The notes below the pieces were generated by a model, which made no database searches, was not told the origin of the DNA, and saw only the letters and a program-made list of their open reading frames with translations. 64,000 bases of DNA from Mycobacterium decipiens (lineage in GTDB: Bacteria; Actinomycetota; Actinomycetes; Mycobacteriales; Mycobacteriaceae): positions 2,976,001 through 3,040,000 of the forward strand of contig NZ_OY970459.1 of assembly GCF_963853665.1 (NCBI RefSeq), written 5' to 3'. Below are positions 24,801 through 36,976 of the stretch, piece by piece; positions within the stretch are counted from its first letter, which is position 1, and each line of letters starts with the position of its first letter. Made by a program: the position numbers and the translations under genes.

Positions 24801-27800
24801 CAACCCGTCGGCAAGCTCGATCGATACGGTCGACGGACCCACCGGCGCAATCCGTGCGCGCACCGCCGATGCGCCCGACGCATGCAACGACACGCCCTGC
24901 CAGGAGAACGGCAACGCAAGTTCGGCATCTTGGTTCGCTACCGCCGCGGCATGCAGCGCGGCGTCCAGGAGCGCCGGATGCACCCCGAACCCGCTGACAG
25001 CGCCAGCCGCCTCCGGCAACCTCACCTCGGCGAACAGCTCGTCACCGCGGGCCCACATCGCGGTCAATCCGCGGAATGCCGGACCATACCCGTACCCTCG
25101 CGCCGCCAGCCGCTCGTAGCCGTCTGTGACATCGACTGCGACGGCACCCGCGGGCGGCCACACCGACATGTCCACGCTGGGTTCAACGGTGCCGGAGCGC
25201 AAGCTGCCTTCGGCATGCAACAGCCAGCCAGAACCGGCTTGGCCGCGGGAAAATATCGATACGCCACGGGAACCGCACTCATCGGCGGCATCGACTACCA
25301 CCTGCACCGCGACCGACGCCGCCGCCGCCGCAGAACTATCGGCCGGCAGCAACAACGGTGTCCGCAGGGTCAACTCGTCGATCACCGAACAGCCGACTTC
25401 GTCGCCGGCGCGGACCGCTAGCTCCACAAAGCCGGTGCCCGGGAATACCACCATTCCCGATACGGCGTGGTCGGCCAACCACCCCTGCGCACCCGGCGAC
25501 AGCCGGCCGGTCAACGCAACCCCACCCGAGGCCGGCAAATCCACCACCGCGCCCAGCAGTGGGTGCTCGCTGGAGCCTAGCCCCAAACCGGAGGCATCGG
25601 CAGCCACACCGTCACCGGACAACCAGAACCGCCGCCGCTCAAAGGCATACGTCGGCAACTCCACATAGCCCGCTTCATCAAGCACGCCACGCCAGTCCAC
25701 CCCCACACCCGAGACAAATGCAGCGGCAGCCGACAACAGGAACCGTTGCAGTCCGCCGTCCTCGCGACCCAGGGTGGGCACGACGATGGCCGGGGAGTCG
25801 CCAACGGAGTCCTCGATACCGGCAATCAACGCCGGGTGCGGACTGGATTCGATGAATGTGCGGTACCCGTGCTCGCATGCCTCGCGCACCGCCCGGTCGA
25901 ACTGCACCGTCTGCCGGATGTTGCGATACCAGTAGTCGGCATCCAAACCTGCTGTGTCCAAACTGGTTCCGGTGACCGTGGAGAAGAAGACGGTTCGCGT
26001 AGAACGCGGCTCGATGCCGGACAGAACGTTGACGAGCTCGCCGCGGATTGCCTCCACCTCGACCGAATGCGACGCATAGTCCACATCGATCCGCCGGGTG
26101 CGTAGCTCCTGGTCGGTGCAGAGCCGGATGAGTTCTTCCAGCCCGGCTACCTCACCCGACACCACCACCGCCGCCGGGCCGTTGACTGCGGCGATGCTGA
26201 TCCGATCAGCAAAGGGCGCCAACAACTCCCGCGCCCGATCGGCGCCGCACGCGATGGACACCATGCCGCCCGGGCCGGCCAGTCCGGTCAGTAACTTGCT
26301 GCGCAACGTGACCACCCGTGCGGCGTCTTGCAGAGACAACGCACCGGCAACGTAGGCCGCAGCGATTTCGCCTTGTGAATGGCCGATTACCGCGTCGGGA
26401 CGTACCCCGACCGACTTCCAGAGTTCGGCCAGGGACACCATCACCGCGAACAACACCGGCTGCACCACGTCCACGCGATCCAGCCCCGGAGCGCCGGGAG
26501 CCCCGCGCAGCACATCCGTCAACGACCAGTCGACAAATTCCGAAAACGCCTCGGCACACACGTCGATGTGCCGTGCGAATACCGGTGCGGTGTCCAGTAA
26601 TTCGATTCCCATGCCCACCCATTGGGAGCCTTGGCCGGGGAAGACGAACACCGTCTTGCCCGCGGGCTGGGCAACACCGCGAACCACCGAACCACCCAGC
26701 ACCGGAGAATCTGGGCCGGCCAACTCCGCCAACCCAGCCAACAACCCATCCCGATCGGCCCCGACAACCACCGCCCGATGCTCAAAACTCGAACGACCCG
26801 CCAACGACCACCCCACATCGGCAACATCAAGCCCGCCATGGCCACCCACATGCTCAGCCAATCGCGCCGCGGCCACCCCCAACGCCGCCAACGACTTCGC
26901 CGAAACCACCCACGGCACCACCGGCGGCCGCACCCCAACCTCCCGCACCACCGGCGCCGGGACAGCCTCCACAATCACATGCGCATTGGTGCCACTAATC
27001 CCAAACGACGACACCCCCGCCCGACGAACACCCTCGGCCGGCCAAGCCCGCGGCTGCGTCAACAACGACACCGCCCCCGCCGACCAATCCACATGCGGAC
27101 TCGGCTCATCCACATGCAACGTCGCCGGCAACACCTCATGACGCATCGCCAACACCATCTTGATCACACCCGCCACCCCCGCAGCGGCCTGGGTATGACC
27201 CATATTCGACTTAATCGACCCCAACCACAGCGGCTCGGCTCGATCCTGCCCATAGGTGGCCAACAACGCCTGCGCCTCAATCGGATCACCCAACGTGGTC
27301 CCGGTCCCATGACCCTCAACCACATCAACATCGGCCGCCGTCAACCCCGCATTGGCCAACGCCGCGCGCACCACCCGCTGCTGCGACGGACCATTCGGCG
27401 CGGTCAACCCATTGGAAGCACCATCCTGATTGACCGCCGTCCCCCGCACCACCGCCAACACCGGATGACCCAACCGCTGCGCATCCGAAAGCCGCTCCAC
27501 CACCAACATCCCGCCGCCCTCGGACCAGCCGACCCCGTCGGCCGCCCCGGCGTAGGCCTTGCACCGCCCGTCCGGCGCCAACCCGCGATGCCGGCTGAAT
27601 TCCACGAAAACAGTCGGCGTGGCGTTGACGGTCGCGCCGCCGGCCAACGCCAAGTCGCACTCGCCCGACCGCAGCGACTGCACCGCCATATGCAATGCCA
27701 CCAGCGACGACGAACACGCCGTATCCACCGACACCGCCGGGCCCTCCAACCCCAGCACATAGGCCACCCGGCCCGACGCGACGCTGGAGGTCATCCCGGT

Positions 27801-28322
27801 CAACCGGTAGCCCTCGATCTCCTCGGCCAACATGCCGTAGCCCTGGACTATGAGTCCGGCGAACACACCGGTGGCGCTCCCCCGCAACCCACCCGGATCA
27901 ATCCCGGCCCGCTCCAACGCCTCCCACGACAACTCCAGCAACATCCGATGCTGTGGGTCCATCGCCAACGCCTCGCTGGGCGAGATGCCGAAGAAGCCGG
28001 GATCGAAATCCGCGACACCCGTTACGAAGCCTCCGGTTCGCGCGTACGACTTGTGGCGCATATCGGGGTCGGGGTCGAACAATCCGGCCAGGTCCCACCC
28101 GCGGTCGGTGGGAAACTCTGACATCACATCCCGGCCGTCGGCCACCATCTGCCACAGGCCCTCCGGGGAATCGACCCCACCCGGGAAGCGGCACGACATT
28201 CCAACGATCGCGATCGGCTCGCTCGACCGCTCCAGCAGCGCACGGTTGGTGCGCTTCAGGCGTTCAACCTGGACCAGCGCTTTCCGCAGCGCGTCGGTCG
28301 CATGCTGGAGTTGATCAACCAT
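15858..28322 (-). CDS. pks12: Bimodular reducing PKS Pks12 (mycoketide synthase)
   Basis: The protein has 4154 residues (4151 in M. tuberculosis). It begins with a coiled-coil docking segment ([16 protein letters not shown]), then two complete KS-AT-DH-ER-KR-ACP modules. Module 1: KS 40-460 (VDTACSSS), AT near 556, DH near 915, ER near 1370, KR near 1685, ACP near 1997. Module 2: KS from about 2060, AT near 2585, DH near 2940, ER near 3400, KR near 3710, ACP near 4030. AT1 carries YASHS (methylmalonyl) and AT2 carries HAFHS (malonyl), matching the alternating methyl branches of mycoketide, the lipid of mannosyl-phosphomycoketide antigens. Known Pks12 chains pass the product between molecules through such docking ends. 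Start chosen at 28322; an in-frame ATG lies at 28364. Confidence 0.97.
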   Translation of the reverse strand: MVDQLQHATDALRKALVQVERLKRTNRALLERSSEPIAIVGMSCRFPGGVDSPEGLWQMVADGRDVMSEFPTDRGWDLAGLFDPDPDMRHKSYARTGGFVTGVADFDPGFFGISPSEALAMDPQHRMLLELSWEALERAGIDPGGLRGSATGVFAGLIVQGYGMLAEEIEGYRLTGMTSSVASGRVAYVLGLEGPAVSVDTACSSSLVALHMAVQSLRSGECDLALAGGATVNATPTVFVEFSRHRGLAPDGRCKAYAGAADGVGWSEGGGMLVVERLSDAQRLGHPVLAVVRGTAVNQDGASNGLTAPNGPSQQRVVRAALANAGLTAADVDVVEGHGTGTTLGDPIEAQALLATYGQDRAEPLWLGSIKSNMGHTQAAAGVAGVIKMVLAMRHEVLPATLHVDEPSPHVDWSAGAVSLLTQPRAWPAEGVRRAGVSSFGISGTNAHVIVEAVPAPVVREVGVRPPVVPWVVSAKSLAALGVAAARLAEHVGGHGGLDVADVGWSLAGRSSFEHRAVVVGADRDGLLAGLAELAGPDSPVLGGSVVRGVAQPAGKTVFVFPGQGSQWVGMGIELLDTAPVFARHIDVCAEAFSEFVDWSLTDVLRGAPGAPGLDRVDVVQPVLFAVMVSLAELWKSVGVRPDAVIGHSQGEIAAAYVAGALSLQDAARVVTLRSKLLTGLAGPGGMVSIACGADRARELLAPFADRISIAAVNGPAAVVVSGEVAGLEELIRLCTDQELRTRRIDVDYASHSVEVEAIRGELVNVLSGIEPRSTRTVFFSTVTGTSLDTAGLDADYWYRNIRQTVQFDRAVREACEHGYRTFIESSPHPALIAGIEDSVGDSPAIVVPTLGREDGGLQRFLLSAAAAFVSGVGVDWRGVLDEAGYVELPTYAFERRRFWLSGDGVAADASGLGLGSSEHPLLGAVVDLPASGGVALTGRLSPGAQGWLADHAVSGMVVFPGTGFVELAVRAGDEVGCSVIDELTLRTPLLLPADSSAAAAASVAVQVVVDAADECGSRGVSIFSRGQAGSGWLLHAEGSLRSGTVEPSVDMSVWPPAGAVAVDVTDGYERLAARGYGYGPAFRGLTAMWARGDELFAEVRLPEAAGAVSGFGVHPALLDAALHAAAVANQDAELALPFSWQGVSLHASGASAVRARIAPVGPSTVSIELADGLGLPVLSVTAMAARPVTEGQLRAVVSGSGPDRLFEVVWSPAPGVQVAADTTPHQVFESIAADDDPVTGTYQRTHQALVALQSWLTGHESGVLVVATRGAVALAGDDITDLGGAAVWGLVRSAQTEHPGRIVLVDSDTPLDDSAVAIALAAGEPQVVLRGGQAYTARVHGSRAAEGILVPPAGGPWRLGLSASGTFENLRLEPVPNADAPLGPGQVRVAIRAIAANFRDIMITLGMFTHDALLGGEGAGVIVEVGPGVNEFAVGDSVFGFFPDGSGTLVAGDVRLLLPMPADWSYAEAAAISAVFTTAYYAFVHLANVTPGQRVLVHAATGGVGMAAVQLARHLGLEVFATASKGKWDTLRAMGFDDDHISDSRSLEFEDKFRAVTGGHGMDVVLDSLAGEFVDASLRLVAPGGAFLEMGKTDIRDPGVIAQQYPGVRYRAFDLFEPGRPRMHQYMLELAELFDAGVLRPLPVTTFDVRRAPAALRYLSQARHVGKVVMTVPFGPGGALGAGTVLITGGTGMAGSALARHVVTRHGVRQLVLVSRRGPDAPGAAELVAELGAAGAQVQVVACDAADRAALAKVIADIGVQHPLSGVIHAAGVLDDALISSLTPDRVDVVLRAKVDAAWHLHELTRDLNVSAFVMFSSMAGIVGSSGQGNYGAANCFLDGLAVHRRAHGLPAMSLGWGLWDQASAMTGGLDAADLARLGREGILALSTAEALELFDTAMIVDQPFLAPARIDLTALRAHAAAVPSMFTDLVSAPTRRQVDDSLAAAKSKSALAQRLHGLPEPGQHAVVLDLVRSHIATVLGNITPEGIDPDKAFQDLGFDSLTAVEMRNRLKSATGLSLSPTLIFDYPTPNGLASYIRAELAGVPQEATQVPVARATADDPIAIVGMSCRYPGAVDSPDDMWQMLIQGRDVLSEFPADRGWDLAGLFNPDPDVPGACYTRTGGFVDGVGDFDPAFFGVGPSEALAMDPQQRMFLELSWEALERAGIDPNGLRGSATGVFAGVMTQGYGMFSAEPIEGFRLTGQLSSVASGRVAYVLGLEGPAVSVDTACSSSLVALHMAVQSLRSGECDLALAGGVTINATPDIFVEFSRWRGLSPDGRCKAYAGAADGTGFSEGGGMLVVERLSDAQRLGHPVLAVVRGTAVNQDGASNGLTAPNGPSQQRVVRAALANAGLTAADVDVVEGHGTGTTLGDPIEAQALLATYGQDRAEPLWLGSIKSNMGHTQAAAGVAGVIKMVLAMRHEVLPATLHVDEPSPHVDWSAGAVSLLTQPRAWPAEGVRRAGVSSFGISGTNAHVIVEAVPAPAVREVGVRPPVVPWVVSAKSLAALGVAAARLAEHVGGHGGLDVADVGWSLAGRSSFEHRAVVVGADRDGLLAGLAELAGPDSPVLGGSVVRGVAQPAGKTVFVFPGQGSQSLGMGLGLHTGYPVFAEAFNTVVGELDRHLLRPLREVMWGHDENLLNTTEFAQPALFAVEVALFRLLESWGVRPDFVMGHSVGELTAAHVAGVLSLENAAVLVAARGRFMQALPVGGAMFAVAAAEEEVRPLLGTEVDIAAVNGPASVVISGAHNAVAAVADKLRADGRRVHQLAVSHAFHSSLMDPMIDEFGTVAAGLAIGQPVIPIISNVTGQRAGDDFGSAAYWTSHVRQAVRFADSVRFGQAAGASRFFEVGPSSGLTASIEESLPDVPVLTMAALRKDRPEPVTLTTAVAQGFVAGMDVDWRAVTGEANFVELPTYAFERRRFWLSSDGVAADAAGLGLAASEHALLGAVVELPASGGVVLTGRLSPSVQGWLTDHTVGGVAIFPGAGFVELAIRAGDEVGCGVLDELTLAAPLVLPKSGSVAVQVVVSGPDESGVRGVSVYSHGDVGSGWLLHAEGALSPGSAEPTADLSVWPPVGAIPVEVADGYQRLAERGYGYGPAFRGLTAMWRRGDEMFAEVALPADAGVSVAGFGVHPVMLDAALHAVILGTESAELDQGSVLVPFSWQGVSLHAAGAPAVRARIAPVGPSAVSIELADGLGLPVLSVASMLARPVTDRQLRAAVSGSGPDRLFEVNWSAQPSAEVEPVPVCAWGTTDELSTVVFESAPVAGDVVAGVYAATSSMLDVLQSWLARDGSGVLVVTTRGAVALPGEDVTDLAGAAVWGLVRSAQTEHPGRIVLVDTDVALDDRAVASVLAAGEPQVLWRNNQVYTARVHGSRAVSGLLVPPGDGPWRLGMTAAGTFENLRLEPIPDADAPLAPGQVRVGLSAIAANFRDVMIALGLYPDPDAVMGVEASGVVLETATEDCGFAVGDRVMGLFPEGTGTVATTDQRLLVKVPTGWSYTAAATTSVVFATAYYALTDLAAVKPGQRVLIHAAAGGVGMAAVQLARHLGLEVFATASKGKWDTLRAMGFDDDHISDSRSLEFEDKFRAVTGGHGMDVVLDSLAGDFVDASLRLVAPGGIFLEMGKTDIRDPGEVAERHAGVRYRAFDLFEAGPERIQQILAELAALFGDDALRPLPVTTFDVRRAPAALRYLSQARHIGKVVMTMPDAWAAGTVLITGGTGMAGSALARHVVTRHGVRQLVLVSRRGPDAPGAAELVAELGAAGAQVQVVACDAADRPALAKVIADIGVQHPLSAVLHTAGALDDAVVTSLTRERMEAVLRAKVDAAWNLHELTRDLDVSAFVMFSSMAGLVGSSGQANYAAGNSFLDALAVHRQAHGLAAISLGWGLWDQASAMTGGLATVDLKRFARDGIVAMPSDDALQLLDTAMIVDEPFMLPAHIDFAALKVKFDGGTLPPMFVDLINAPTRRQVDDSLAAAKSKSVLLQRLEGLPEDEQHAILLDLVRSHIATVLGNTSAQAIDPDRAFQELGFDSLTAVEMRNRLKSATGLALSPTLIFDYPNSAALAGYMHRELLGSSPQDAPAAASGEAEIRRVVASIPVRRLRQAGVLDLLLALANETDGSGPAQAEAPTTEKDIAAMDLDDLVNAAFMDDDE
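20540..21443 (-). repeat. pks12 inter-module direct repeat, module 2 copy
   Basis: This 904-bp tract spans the end of KS2, the KS-AT linker and the start of AT2. It matches 26621-27524 base for base at an offset of 6081, with one difference that I found (20869 G against 26950 A). Shorter near-identical tracts also pair the two ER and KR regions, for example around 17525-17725 and 23620-23825. Confidence 0.93.
26621..27524 (-). repeat. pks12 inter-module direct repeat, module 1 copy
   Basis: Partner of 20540-21443. The match starts abruptly at the PGQGSQ motif of the AT domain and ends inside the KS domain, where the modules diverge again. Confidence 0.93.
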
Positions 28323-28666
28323 GTAGTAAACCTCGCCTAATCTTCGCCTGATATTGGCCGTCATCGACCGCCGGATGCGGCTCTCACCGAGTCACGGAAG
28401 TTGCTGCACAAAACGACATCGTCGTGCGGCGCTCCGAGCCAAGTTCGCTGGTGAGTATCGCCAACTCCGCCAGGATTTCAAAACGTCCGGTACTCCCGAC
28501 TTCTGCACGCCCATCTGCCGGGCACCAGTGCGCCCGTGCAAGGCCTGCCGTCCATGGCGCGACTGTACCCGCCCGTCCGCCCGTGCCGGGTAGGCGCATG
28601 TCAATGCGAGTCTAGCGGCGCCGCTAGCGGTACGTCTCAGCGGAACAGCCGGCACGAAGGCAGCGG
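28323..28666. other. Intergenic region upstream of pks12
   Basis: This 344-bp region has no convincing gene. It presumably carries the pks12 promoter. On the minus strand there is a TTGACA at 28604-28599, but no -10 hexamer at proper spacing. A 16-bp palindrome lies at 28612-28627. The small open frames across it have no recognisable features. Confidence 0.5.
28612..28627. promoter_or_regulatory. Perfect 16-bp palindrome upstream of pks12
   Basis: CTAGCGGCGCCGCTAG is a perfect palindrome about 290 bp upstream of the pks12 start and 40 bp downstream of the Rv2049c-like gene. It may be a regulator-binding site or simply a GC-rich palindrome; no adjacent regulator gene supports either reading. 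Confidence 0.3.
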
Positions 28667-29047
28667 CTACACCCCCACTCGGCGCCAGCCGTCGGCGGCC
28701 GTCGCGGCCCGGATCAGCTCGTCACACAGTAGGCGTAGTTCGGTCGCCCCGGCGCCTTCGTCGAGCGCGGTGGCGACATCCTCGGCCGCACATCGCACCT
28801 GGTAGACGCGATCCGATAGGTCGGCTGCTTCGTGGGCCGACAACACGACCGCGTCGACGGGCAGGGCCGGCACCTCACCCCGGGCCATCATGGCCCGCTG
28901 CTCGTATGCCCGCTGCCGGCAAGACTGCCGACAGTACTGGCGGCGACGGCCCATTCCGGCGTCGGTCACATCACGACCACACCATCGGCACGGCTGGGGA
29001 CGGGCGCGACGGGTCACGCCTGCAGACTGTAGTCCGCCGGGGTCCAC
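28667..29047 (-). CDS. Small Cys-rich zinc-ribbon-like protein (Rv2049c-like)
   Basis: The 126-residue protein has a short N-terminal region with CRWCGRDV and, about 14 residues later, YCRQSCRQRAYEQR: four cysteines in two pairs plus many arginines, like a small zinc-binding fold. The rest is helical and acidic (SAHEAADLSDRVYQVRCAAEDV). The start is uncertain. GTG at 29047 gives the length used here; another in-frame GTG at 29017 begins just before the cysteine motif and may be the true start. The gene is transcribed away from rbpA and lies upstream of pks12 on the same strand, 344 bp away. The M. tuberculosis counterpart, as I recall, is annotated shorter and lacks a function. Confidence 0.65.
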   Translation of the reverse strand: MDPGGLQSAGVTRRARPQPCRWCGRDVTDAGMGRRRQYCRQSCRQRAYEQRAMMARGEVPALPVDAVVLSAHEAADLSDRVYQVRCAAEDVATALDEGAGATELRLLCDELIRAATAADGWRRVGV

Positions 29048-29091
29048 GATCCCGGTATCATTGATGGTCGCGCCGCGCGCGTCGCGTGCCG

Positions 29092-29117
29092 GGAACTACA
29101 CAGCCGGCCGTAACGTT
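29092..29117 (+). promoter_or_regulatory. ECF-sigma (SigE/SigH-type) promoter of rbpA
   Basis: GGAAC at 29092-29096 and CGTT at 29114-29117 are separated by 17 bp, the pattern recognised by mycobacterial SigE/SigH. It lies 75 bp upstream of the rbpA start. Stress control of rbpA through such sigma factors fits its role in transcription under stress; actual use of this site is inferred. Confidence 0.55.
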
Positions 29118-29192
29118 TGCCAAGCGGAACCAATCATCGGTACGGAGCCTTTAACCCAGCCCAGGGCTCACAGGACCTAAGGAGTAGTGCCT

Positions 29193-29528
29193 ATGGCTGA
29201 TCGCGTCCTGAGGGGCAGTCGCCTCGGAGCCGTAAGTTATGAGACCGACCGCAACCACGACCTCGCACCGCGTCAGATCGCTCGATACCGCACCGAGAAC
29301 GGCGAGGAGTTCGAGGTCCCGTTTGCGGACGACGCCGAAATCCCCGGCACCTGGCTGTGCCGCAACGGCATGGAAGGCACCCTGATCGAGGGTGACCTGC
29401 CCGAGCCGAAGAAGGTCAAGCCGCCGCGTACGCACTGGGACATGCTGCTGGAGCGCCGCTCGATCGAAGAACTCGAGGAGCTGCTCAAGGAGCGCCTAGA
29501 TCTCATCCGGTCGCGTCGTCGCGGCTGA
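29193..29528 (+). CDS. rbpA: RNA polymerase-binding protein RbpA
   Basis: This 111-residue protein matches RbpA of M. tuberculosis (Rv2050) in length and almost in sequence: MADRVLRGSRLGAVSYETD at the start, the core barrel with FEVPFADDAEIPGTWLC, the basic linker EPKKVKPPRTHWDML, and the C-terminal sigma-interacting helix RRSIEELEELLKERL. RbpA binds the principal sigma factor and RNA polymerase, stabilises open complexes, and affects rifampicin tolerance. ATG at 29193 was chosen over GTG at 29187 because AAGGAG at 29179-29184 is eight bases away. It is convergent with ppm1. Confidence 0.98.
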   Translation: MADRVLRGSRLGAVSYETDRNHDLAPRQIARYRTENGEEFEVPFADDAEIPGTWLCRNGMEGTLIEGDLPEPKKVKPPRTHWDMLLERRSIEELEELLKERLDLIRSRRRG

Positions 29529-29556
29529 TCCGGAAGCGCTACCCGCGCCCGGCCCG

Positions 29557-32229
<2,673 letters not shown>

Positions 32230-32237
<8 letters not shown>

Positions 32238-33834
32238 GGATGACCGCACCTCGATGCACGGTCTGGTGGCAACGCGGCAAGGCGTCGGTCGGGCCCAGCC
32301 GAGGCAACGCAGGTACCCGCGACCGCGGGTCGGTGGACCAGCGCCGGACCGCGTCGCGCGGTGCGTCGACGTCAAAGGCGTCGGCGTCCCACACCGCATA
32401 GGAGGCCGGCGCACCAGGCACCAGGGTGCCGGCCCTACCGGCGCGAACGCCGCCAGCCCGCCAGCCGCCGCGCGTTGCCGCAGCGAAGGCTGCCCGCGCC
32501 GATACCCCGCTGCCCGGCGTGCGGTGATTGACCGCCGCGCGCACGCTGGCCCAGGGATCGAAGCCGGTGACGGGGGCGTCGGAGCCAAGCGCGAGGGGCA
32601 CGCCTTGGGATGCTAACAGCGCAAGTGGGTTGAGTTCGCTGCCTCGCTCAACACCGAGGCGGCGAGCGTACATGCCGTTGCCGCCGCCCCACAGCGCATC
32701 GAAATTGGGCTGCACGCTCGCGATGACTCCCCAAGCGGCCAGCTTTGCGGCATGCTCCGCGGCGACCATCTCCACGTGTTCGAGACGGTGCCCGCAGCGG
32801 GCGACGGCAACCACGCCGAGGTCGTCCACCACCCGTTCGAAGGCGACGACTACGGCCGAGACCGCGGCGTCGCCGATGACGTGGAAACCGGCGGTCACTT
32901 CGGCCTCGGTGCATGCCCGCACGTGCGCTTCGATGGCGTCCGGGTCAAGGTGACAGATGCCGATGCAGTCGGGTGCGTCGGCGTATGGCTCATGCAGCCA
33001 GGCGGTGCGCGATCCGAGCGCCCCGTCGACGAACAGGTCCCCGGCCAGCCCTCGGGCCCCGGTCTCGTTCACCAGAGCGCGGGCCTGCGCGGGCGTGGTG
33101 ACCGCTTCACCCCAGTAGCCGATCACCTCGACGCCGTGGTCGATAGCGCGTAGTTGCAGCCAGTCGTCGAGCCCGCCGATTTCGGGCCCGGCGCATTCGT
33201 GCACTGCGACGATGCCGGCCGCGGCGATGGCCTGCAGCGCCGCGGCCCGGGCTTCGGCGAGCTGCGCATCGGTCAACAGGTCGCGTGCGGCGGCCCGGGC
33301 CAGGTGATGGGCGTCACCGGCCAGCGGCCGCTGGGCCGCAAAACCGGCGGCCGCCGGCAGGTCGGGGAGCAACCGCCGCAGTCCGGAGGAGGCCAGCGCG
33401 GAGTGCGCGTCGACCCTGGCTAGGTAGGCGGGCCGGTCACCGAGCACCGCGTCCAGGTCGGCGGTGCTGGGCGCGGTGTTCTCGGGCCACGCCGACTCAT
33501 CCCAACCGTGACCCCACACCGACTGACCCGGGTGCGCCGCCGCATAGTCGGCAACCAGCTGCAGGCAGTGCGCGCGGGAGCCTGCGAGCCGCAGGTCCAG
33601 CCCGCTGATCGTCAGACCGGTCGCAGTCAGGTGGACGTGGCTGTCCACGAATCCCGGCGCCACGAATCGGCCGCCGAGATCCTCCACGTCAGCGTCTGGG
33701 AACTGGCTCCGGCCGGCGTCGTCGCTGCCCAGCCAGGCAACGACATCGCCGCGCACCGCCATCGCGGTGGCGTCGGGCTGGCTGGGGCTGTACACCCGGC
33801 CGTTGCACAGCAGCTTGGTGGGAATCTGGGTCAC
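32230..33834 (-). CDS. Amidohydrolase, YtcJ-like (Rv2052c-like)
   Basis: The 534-residue protein has the metal-dependent amidohydrolase layout: an N-terminal beta-sandwich strand ([10 protein letters not shown]), the FVDSHVHLT metal-binding HxH near residue 65, [18 protein letters not shown], and a C-terminal [13 protein letters not shown] aspartate motif. The amidohydrolase_3/YtcJ family hydrolyses amide or related C-N bonds of unknown natural substrates. It starts at GTG 33834, 19 bp after the fxsA stop, and overlaps lnt by eight bases, so fxsA, this gene, lnt and ppm1 look like one operon. Substrate unknown. Confidence 0.9.
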
Positions 33835-33853
33835 ACCGCAAAACTACGTGGGC

Positions 33854-34414
33854 CTAGCTCGACCCCGGCGGCTCGTCGCCAACCGGACCCGGCCCCAGGG
33901 TCGGCGACTCGACGTCCCATTCCTGGACGTCAATGACCTCGCCATCAATAAAGTCCGGGTCGGCACCGCGATCGCCGAGGTTGAAAGCCCCGGCCACGCC
34001 GGCCGCCGCCTCCGCTGTCAGCGGCACCCGCCGCAGGAAGCCACGCACCGCGACCGCGGTCAGTCCGGGACCAGCGACCGCCCGGATCGGCGGCACCAGC
34101 AGCAACAGCCCCAACGCCGTGGTGACCAGGCCGGGAACGAGGACCAGGACGGAGGCAATGGTGACCAGCGCGCCGTCGCTCAGTGCGCTTCGTGGTTCCG
34201 TCAGGCCGGATCGCAGCTGCATCAGCTGCCGACCAAGCTGCAACCCACCCAACGGAGCTAGGAGACCGACCCCGAGGACAAACGTCGCCAGCAGCACCAG
34301 CAGGGTCCAACCGAACCCGATCGTCGCCGCGAGCGCGAAAACCACCGCTAGCTCGACGACGGCGTAGATAAGAAGCAGCCGCGACACCATGTGACGCCAA
34401 CGTCTACGGGCCAC
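33854..34414 (-). CDS. fxsA: FxsA family membrane protein
   Basis: The 186-residue protein has four predicted membrane segments (two within residues 12-55, two near 88-120) and a hydrophilic acidic C-terminal tail ending GDEPPGSS. It matches the FxsA family, in E. coli named for suppressing phage F exclusion; no clear function is known in mycobacteria. GTG at 34414 was chosen because AAAGGA (plus 34423-34428) lies eight bases upstream; ATG 34390 is an alternative. It is the first gene of the run leading to lnt and ppm1, and is divergent from the dienelactone hydrolase gene with 49 bp between them. Confidence 0.88.
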   Translation of the reverse strand: MARRRWRHMVSRLLLIYAVVELAVVFALAATIGFGWTLLVLLATFVLGVGLLAPLGGLQLGRQLMQLRSGLTEPRSALSDGALVTIASVLVLVPGLVTTALGLLLLVPPIRAVAGPGLTAVAVRGFLRRVPLTAEAAAGVAGAFNLGDRGADPDFIDGEVIDVQEWDVESPTLGPGPVGDEPPGSS

Positions 34415-34463
34415 GCCCAAGTTCCTTTGGAAGCGATGATCGCGGCTGCAGTTAGATGACGCT

Positions 34464-35171
34464 ATGACAACGATTGAGATCGATACGCCCGCCGGACCGA
34501 TTGATGCGCTGCTGGGCGTTCCCCAAGGGGAGGGTCCCTGGCCGGGTGTGGTGGTGGTCCACGACGCGATCGGCTATGCCCCGGACAATGCGTCGATATC
34601 CGAACGCATTGCCCGGGCTGGCTATCTGGCGCTCACACCGAACATGTATGCCCGGGGCGGCCGCGCCCGATGCATCATCCGAGTCTTTCGCGAGCTACTG
34701 ACGAAGCGGGGCCGTGCCCTAGATGACGTCCTGGCTGCCCGCGATCACCTGCTGGCGATGCCCGAATGCTCCGGGCGGGTAGGCATCGCGGGCTTCTGCA
34801 TGGGTGGTCAATTCGCACTCGTATTGTCGCCCAAGGGTTTTGGCGCCTCCGCGCCGTTCTATGGCACCCCGCTGCCCCGCAACCTTAGCGAGACGCTGGA
34901 CGGAGCGTGCCCGATTGTGGCCAGCTTCGGCAACCGTGACCCGGTCGGTATCGGCGCAGCAAGCCGATTGCGCGAAGTAGCCGCGGCCAAACGCATTTCC
35001 GCAGATATCAAGTCGTACCCCGGCGCCGGACACAGCTTCGCGAACAAACTGCCTGGCCAGCCGCTGATGCGCATCACGGGATTCGGCTACCACGCCGCCG
35101 CCACCGAAGACGCGTGGCGCCGGGTCTTTGCGTTCTTCGGCCAACACCTCGGAACCGAAGCGACGACGTAG
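34464..35171 (+). CDS. Dienelactone hydrolase family protein (Rv2054-like)
   Basis: This 235-residue alpha/beta hydrolase has the family's nucleophilic cysteine in GFCMGGQ (about residue 112) and a C-terminal histidine in YPGAGHSF, with the acid provided by the VASFGNRDPVG region. Dienelactone hydrolases open lactone rings in aromatic degradation, but members outside degradation clusters have unknown substrates. No aromatic pathway genes are nearby. The ribosome-binding site is weak; ATG 34464 is the only start that fits the fold. Confidence 0.9.
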   Translation: MTTIEIDTPAGPIDALLGVPQGEGPWPGVVVVHDAIGYAPDNASISERIARAGYLALTPNMYARGGRARCIIRVFRELLTKRGRALDDVLAARDHLLAMPECSGRVGIAGFCMGGQFALVLSPKGFGASAPFYGTPLPRNLSETLDGACPIVASFGNRDPVGIGAASRLREVAAAKRISADIKSYPGAGHSFANKLPGQPLMRITGFGYHAAATEDAWRRVFAFFGQHLGTEATT

Positions 35172-35386
35172 TCCGCAGTTGTATCTGGGCGGTTGCCCGA
35201 ATGTGCCAGCGCGAAGTTTCATTACGATCAACGCTGCGGCGTGTCGCTATTTCAGCGGACCCGCAATTGCCAGACTGCCGGTATGCTTCGCCGCTCAACA
35301 GATGATCGCCGTCGCAGTGCCCACGCGCGTGACGCGGCCCATATCCTTGGTCGCGCTGCGCGATTCGACTCGAAGCGCAGTAGACG
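35172..35386. other. Intergenic gap at the rpsR2-rpmB2 position
   Basis: In M. tuberculosis the space between Rv2054 and Rv2061c holds rpsR2, rpsN2, rpmG1, rpmB2, Rv2059 and Rv2060 (zinc-regulated ribosomal paralogues and a zinc uptake system). None is present here, nor can I see remnants. These 215 bp precede a DUF389 gene instead and presumably hold its promoter, but I see no clear hexamers. Confidence 0.6.
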
Positions 35387-36976
35387 ATGCGACCGATGAC
35401 CGTGGGACTGCCTCCGAAGTCGAGGCCGCCGGAATTGCCCGACCTTACCGACGACAACGTTTCCGATAATGATGCGGCAACCGGCCCGAAGCGTCGGACG
35501 ATGCTGTGGCGACCAAAGTTGTTGCCGGTTCATGATCGCCGTTGCATCATGGACGCGCTGATGGTTGCGCCGTCGGGTGCAGCACTATGGCAATTCGCGG
35601 CCCTGATGTTCTTGTCGAGCCTGGTCGCGTCCGTAGGGCTGCTGCAAAACTCCGCGGCGGTCGTGATCGGTGCAATGATGATTGCCCCGCTGATGGCGCC
35701 GATCATGGGCATTGCTGCCTGTCTGATCATGGGGTGGGGGCAGCGGTTGGTGCGTGGGCTGATGCTGGTGTCGGTATCCGCGTCGGGAGCCGTCGCGGTG
35801 GGCTGGGTGGCGGCCACACTATTGCCCGCGACGGGAACCGGCCTGCCCGCCGAGGTTGTTGCCCGCTCCAGCCCCGATATCCGGGACCTGTTGGTAGCGA
35901 TGGGTGCTGGCGGTGTCGGAGCGCTTGCCACCGTGCACAAGAAGATCTCGGTAGCGCTGCCCGGTGTCGCGGTGGCTGTCGCGATCGTTCCCCCGCTGGG
36001 CGCCGCGGGCGTATTACTCGGGCGGGGTCAACCGCAGTTGGCCCGAGGTGCAGTCATGTTGTTTTCGACGAACCTGGTCGGAATTGTTTTGGTGGCGGCC
36101 ATCGTGTTCCTGCTCAGCGGCTTGGTGCCGCGCCACACCTTCCACACCAACCGCCACCAGATCCTCGCCTCCCTGGTCCTGGCCGTTGTCGGTGCCCTGA
36201 CCGTCGCGATGATTCTCACCCCACGGTTTATCGCCCTCACCGGCCGCGCTCGCGATCTCGAGGTCGCCACCCAAACCCTCACGAACATGCTGAGCCCGGG
36301 CAGCGAACTCAGCCATATCACGGCCTCTGGCAACACCATCCGAGCCGACATCACCAGCCCTACATCGCCCCCGCCGGTCGGTAAGGTGGCCGCCAATCTT
36401 AGTCGCGCGCTGGGACATCCGGTCACGGTGGAGCTCAGTTGGATTCCGGTCCGGGACCCGGAGCATAGTCGACCGGAGACCCCGCAACCGCCGCTCAACG
36501 AGCTGGGCCCGGTGATAAGGAGCTGGCTGGTCGCGCAATCGTTGACTCTGCAAGGGCTCAGCTACGAATCGGGGACGTTGGTGGTCTCCACCGCCGGGCC
36601 GTTTCCACCCAAGAGATCCGACGAGCTGACATCTCTAATCAACTCGCGGTACCACTACCGCATCCCGGTCAGCCTGGCCTGGACCCGCACCAACGGGGCC
36701 ACTAGGTCCGATGGCACCGAAACCGCGCTCGATGCCGCGCGTGCGACCGCCGCCGCATGGGCTGCGAAGCGACAAGACATCGCGATCTTGAGTACGACCG
36801 GGACCGCTGCTGAGCTCACCGTCACCCTGCTAGGGCAAACCGAACCCGAAATCGACACCCTGCGAGCCGATCTTCAGGCTGCCCTGCCGCAGACCACCAT
36901 CACTATTCAATGGTTATCCGGCGGTGTGCTGGAGATCGCCCCACCCACGCCGACGCCAGCGGCGGGTTCTGGCTAG
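35387..36976 (+). CDS. DUF389 integral membrane protein
   Basis: The 529-residue protein has a hydrophilic N-terminal 50 residues and a membrane domain of about six segments, including the family hallmark LLQNSAAVVIGAMMIAPLM, VAIVPPLGAAGVLLG and AIVFLLSGLVP. The C-terminal 250 residues are soluble (ITASGNTIRADI onward). DUF389 proteins are of unknown function and probably transport-related. It occupies the place where M. tuberculosis has the alternative ribosomal protein cluster. ATG 35387 is used; ATG 35396 is equally possible. Its TAG stop shares the CTAG at 36973-36976 with the convergent next gene. Confidence 0.85.
   Translation: MRPMTVGLPPKSRPPELPDLTDDNVSDNDAATGPKRRTMLWRPKLLPVHDRRCIMDALMVAPSGAALWQFAALMFLSSLVASVGLLQNSAAVVIGAMMIAPLMAPIMGIAACLIMGWGQRLVRGLMLVSVSASGAVAVGWVAATLLPATGTGLPAEVVARSSPDIRDLLVAMGAGGVGALATVHKKISVALPGVAVAVAIVPPLGAAGVLLGRGQPQLARGAVMLFSTNLVGIVLVAAIVFLLSGLVPRHTFHTNRHQILASLVLAVVGALTVAMILTPRFIALTGRARDLEVATQTLTNMLSPGSELSHITASGNTIRADITSPTSPPPVGKVAANLSRALGHPVTVELSWIPVRDPEHSRPETPQPPLNELGPVIRSWLVAQSLTLQGLSYESGTLVVSTAGPFPPKRSDELTSLINSRYHYRIPVSLAWTRTNGATRSDGTETALDAARATAAAWAAKRQDIAILSTTGTAAELTVTLLGQTEPEIDTLRADLQAALPQTTITIQWLSGGVLEIAPPTPTPAAGSG

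Noticed and set aside
28599..28604. TTGACA on the minus strand as the pks12 -35 box
   Set aside because: No acceptable -10 hexamer lies 16-19 bp downstream.
35210..35235. Half of a Zur-box-like sequence (TTTCATTACGA) near the lost ribosomal cluster position
   Set aside because: Only one half-site is visible and no zinc-regulated gene follows; too weak to call.
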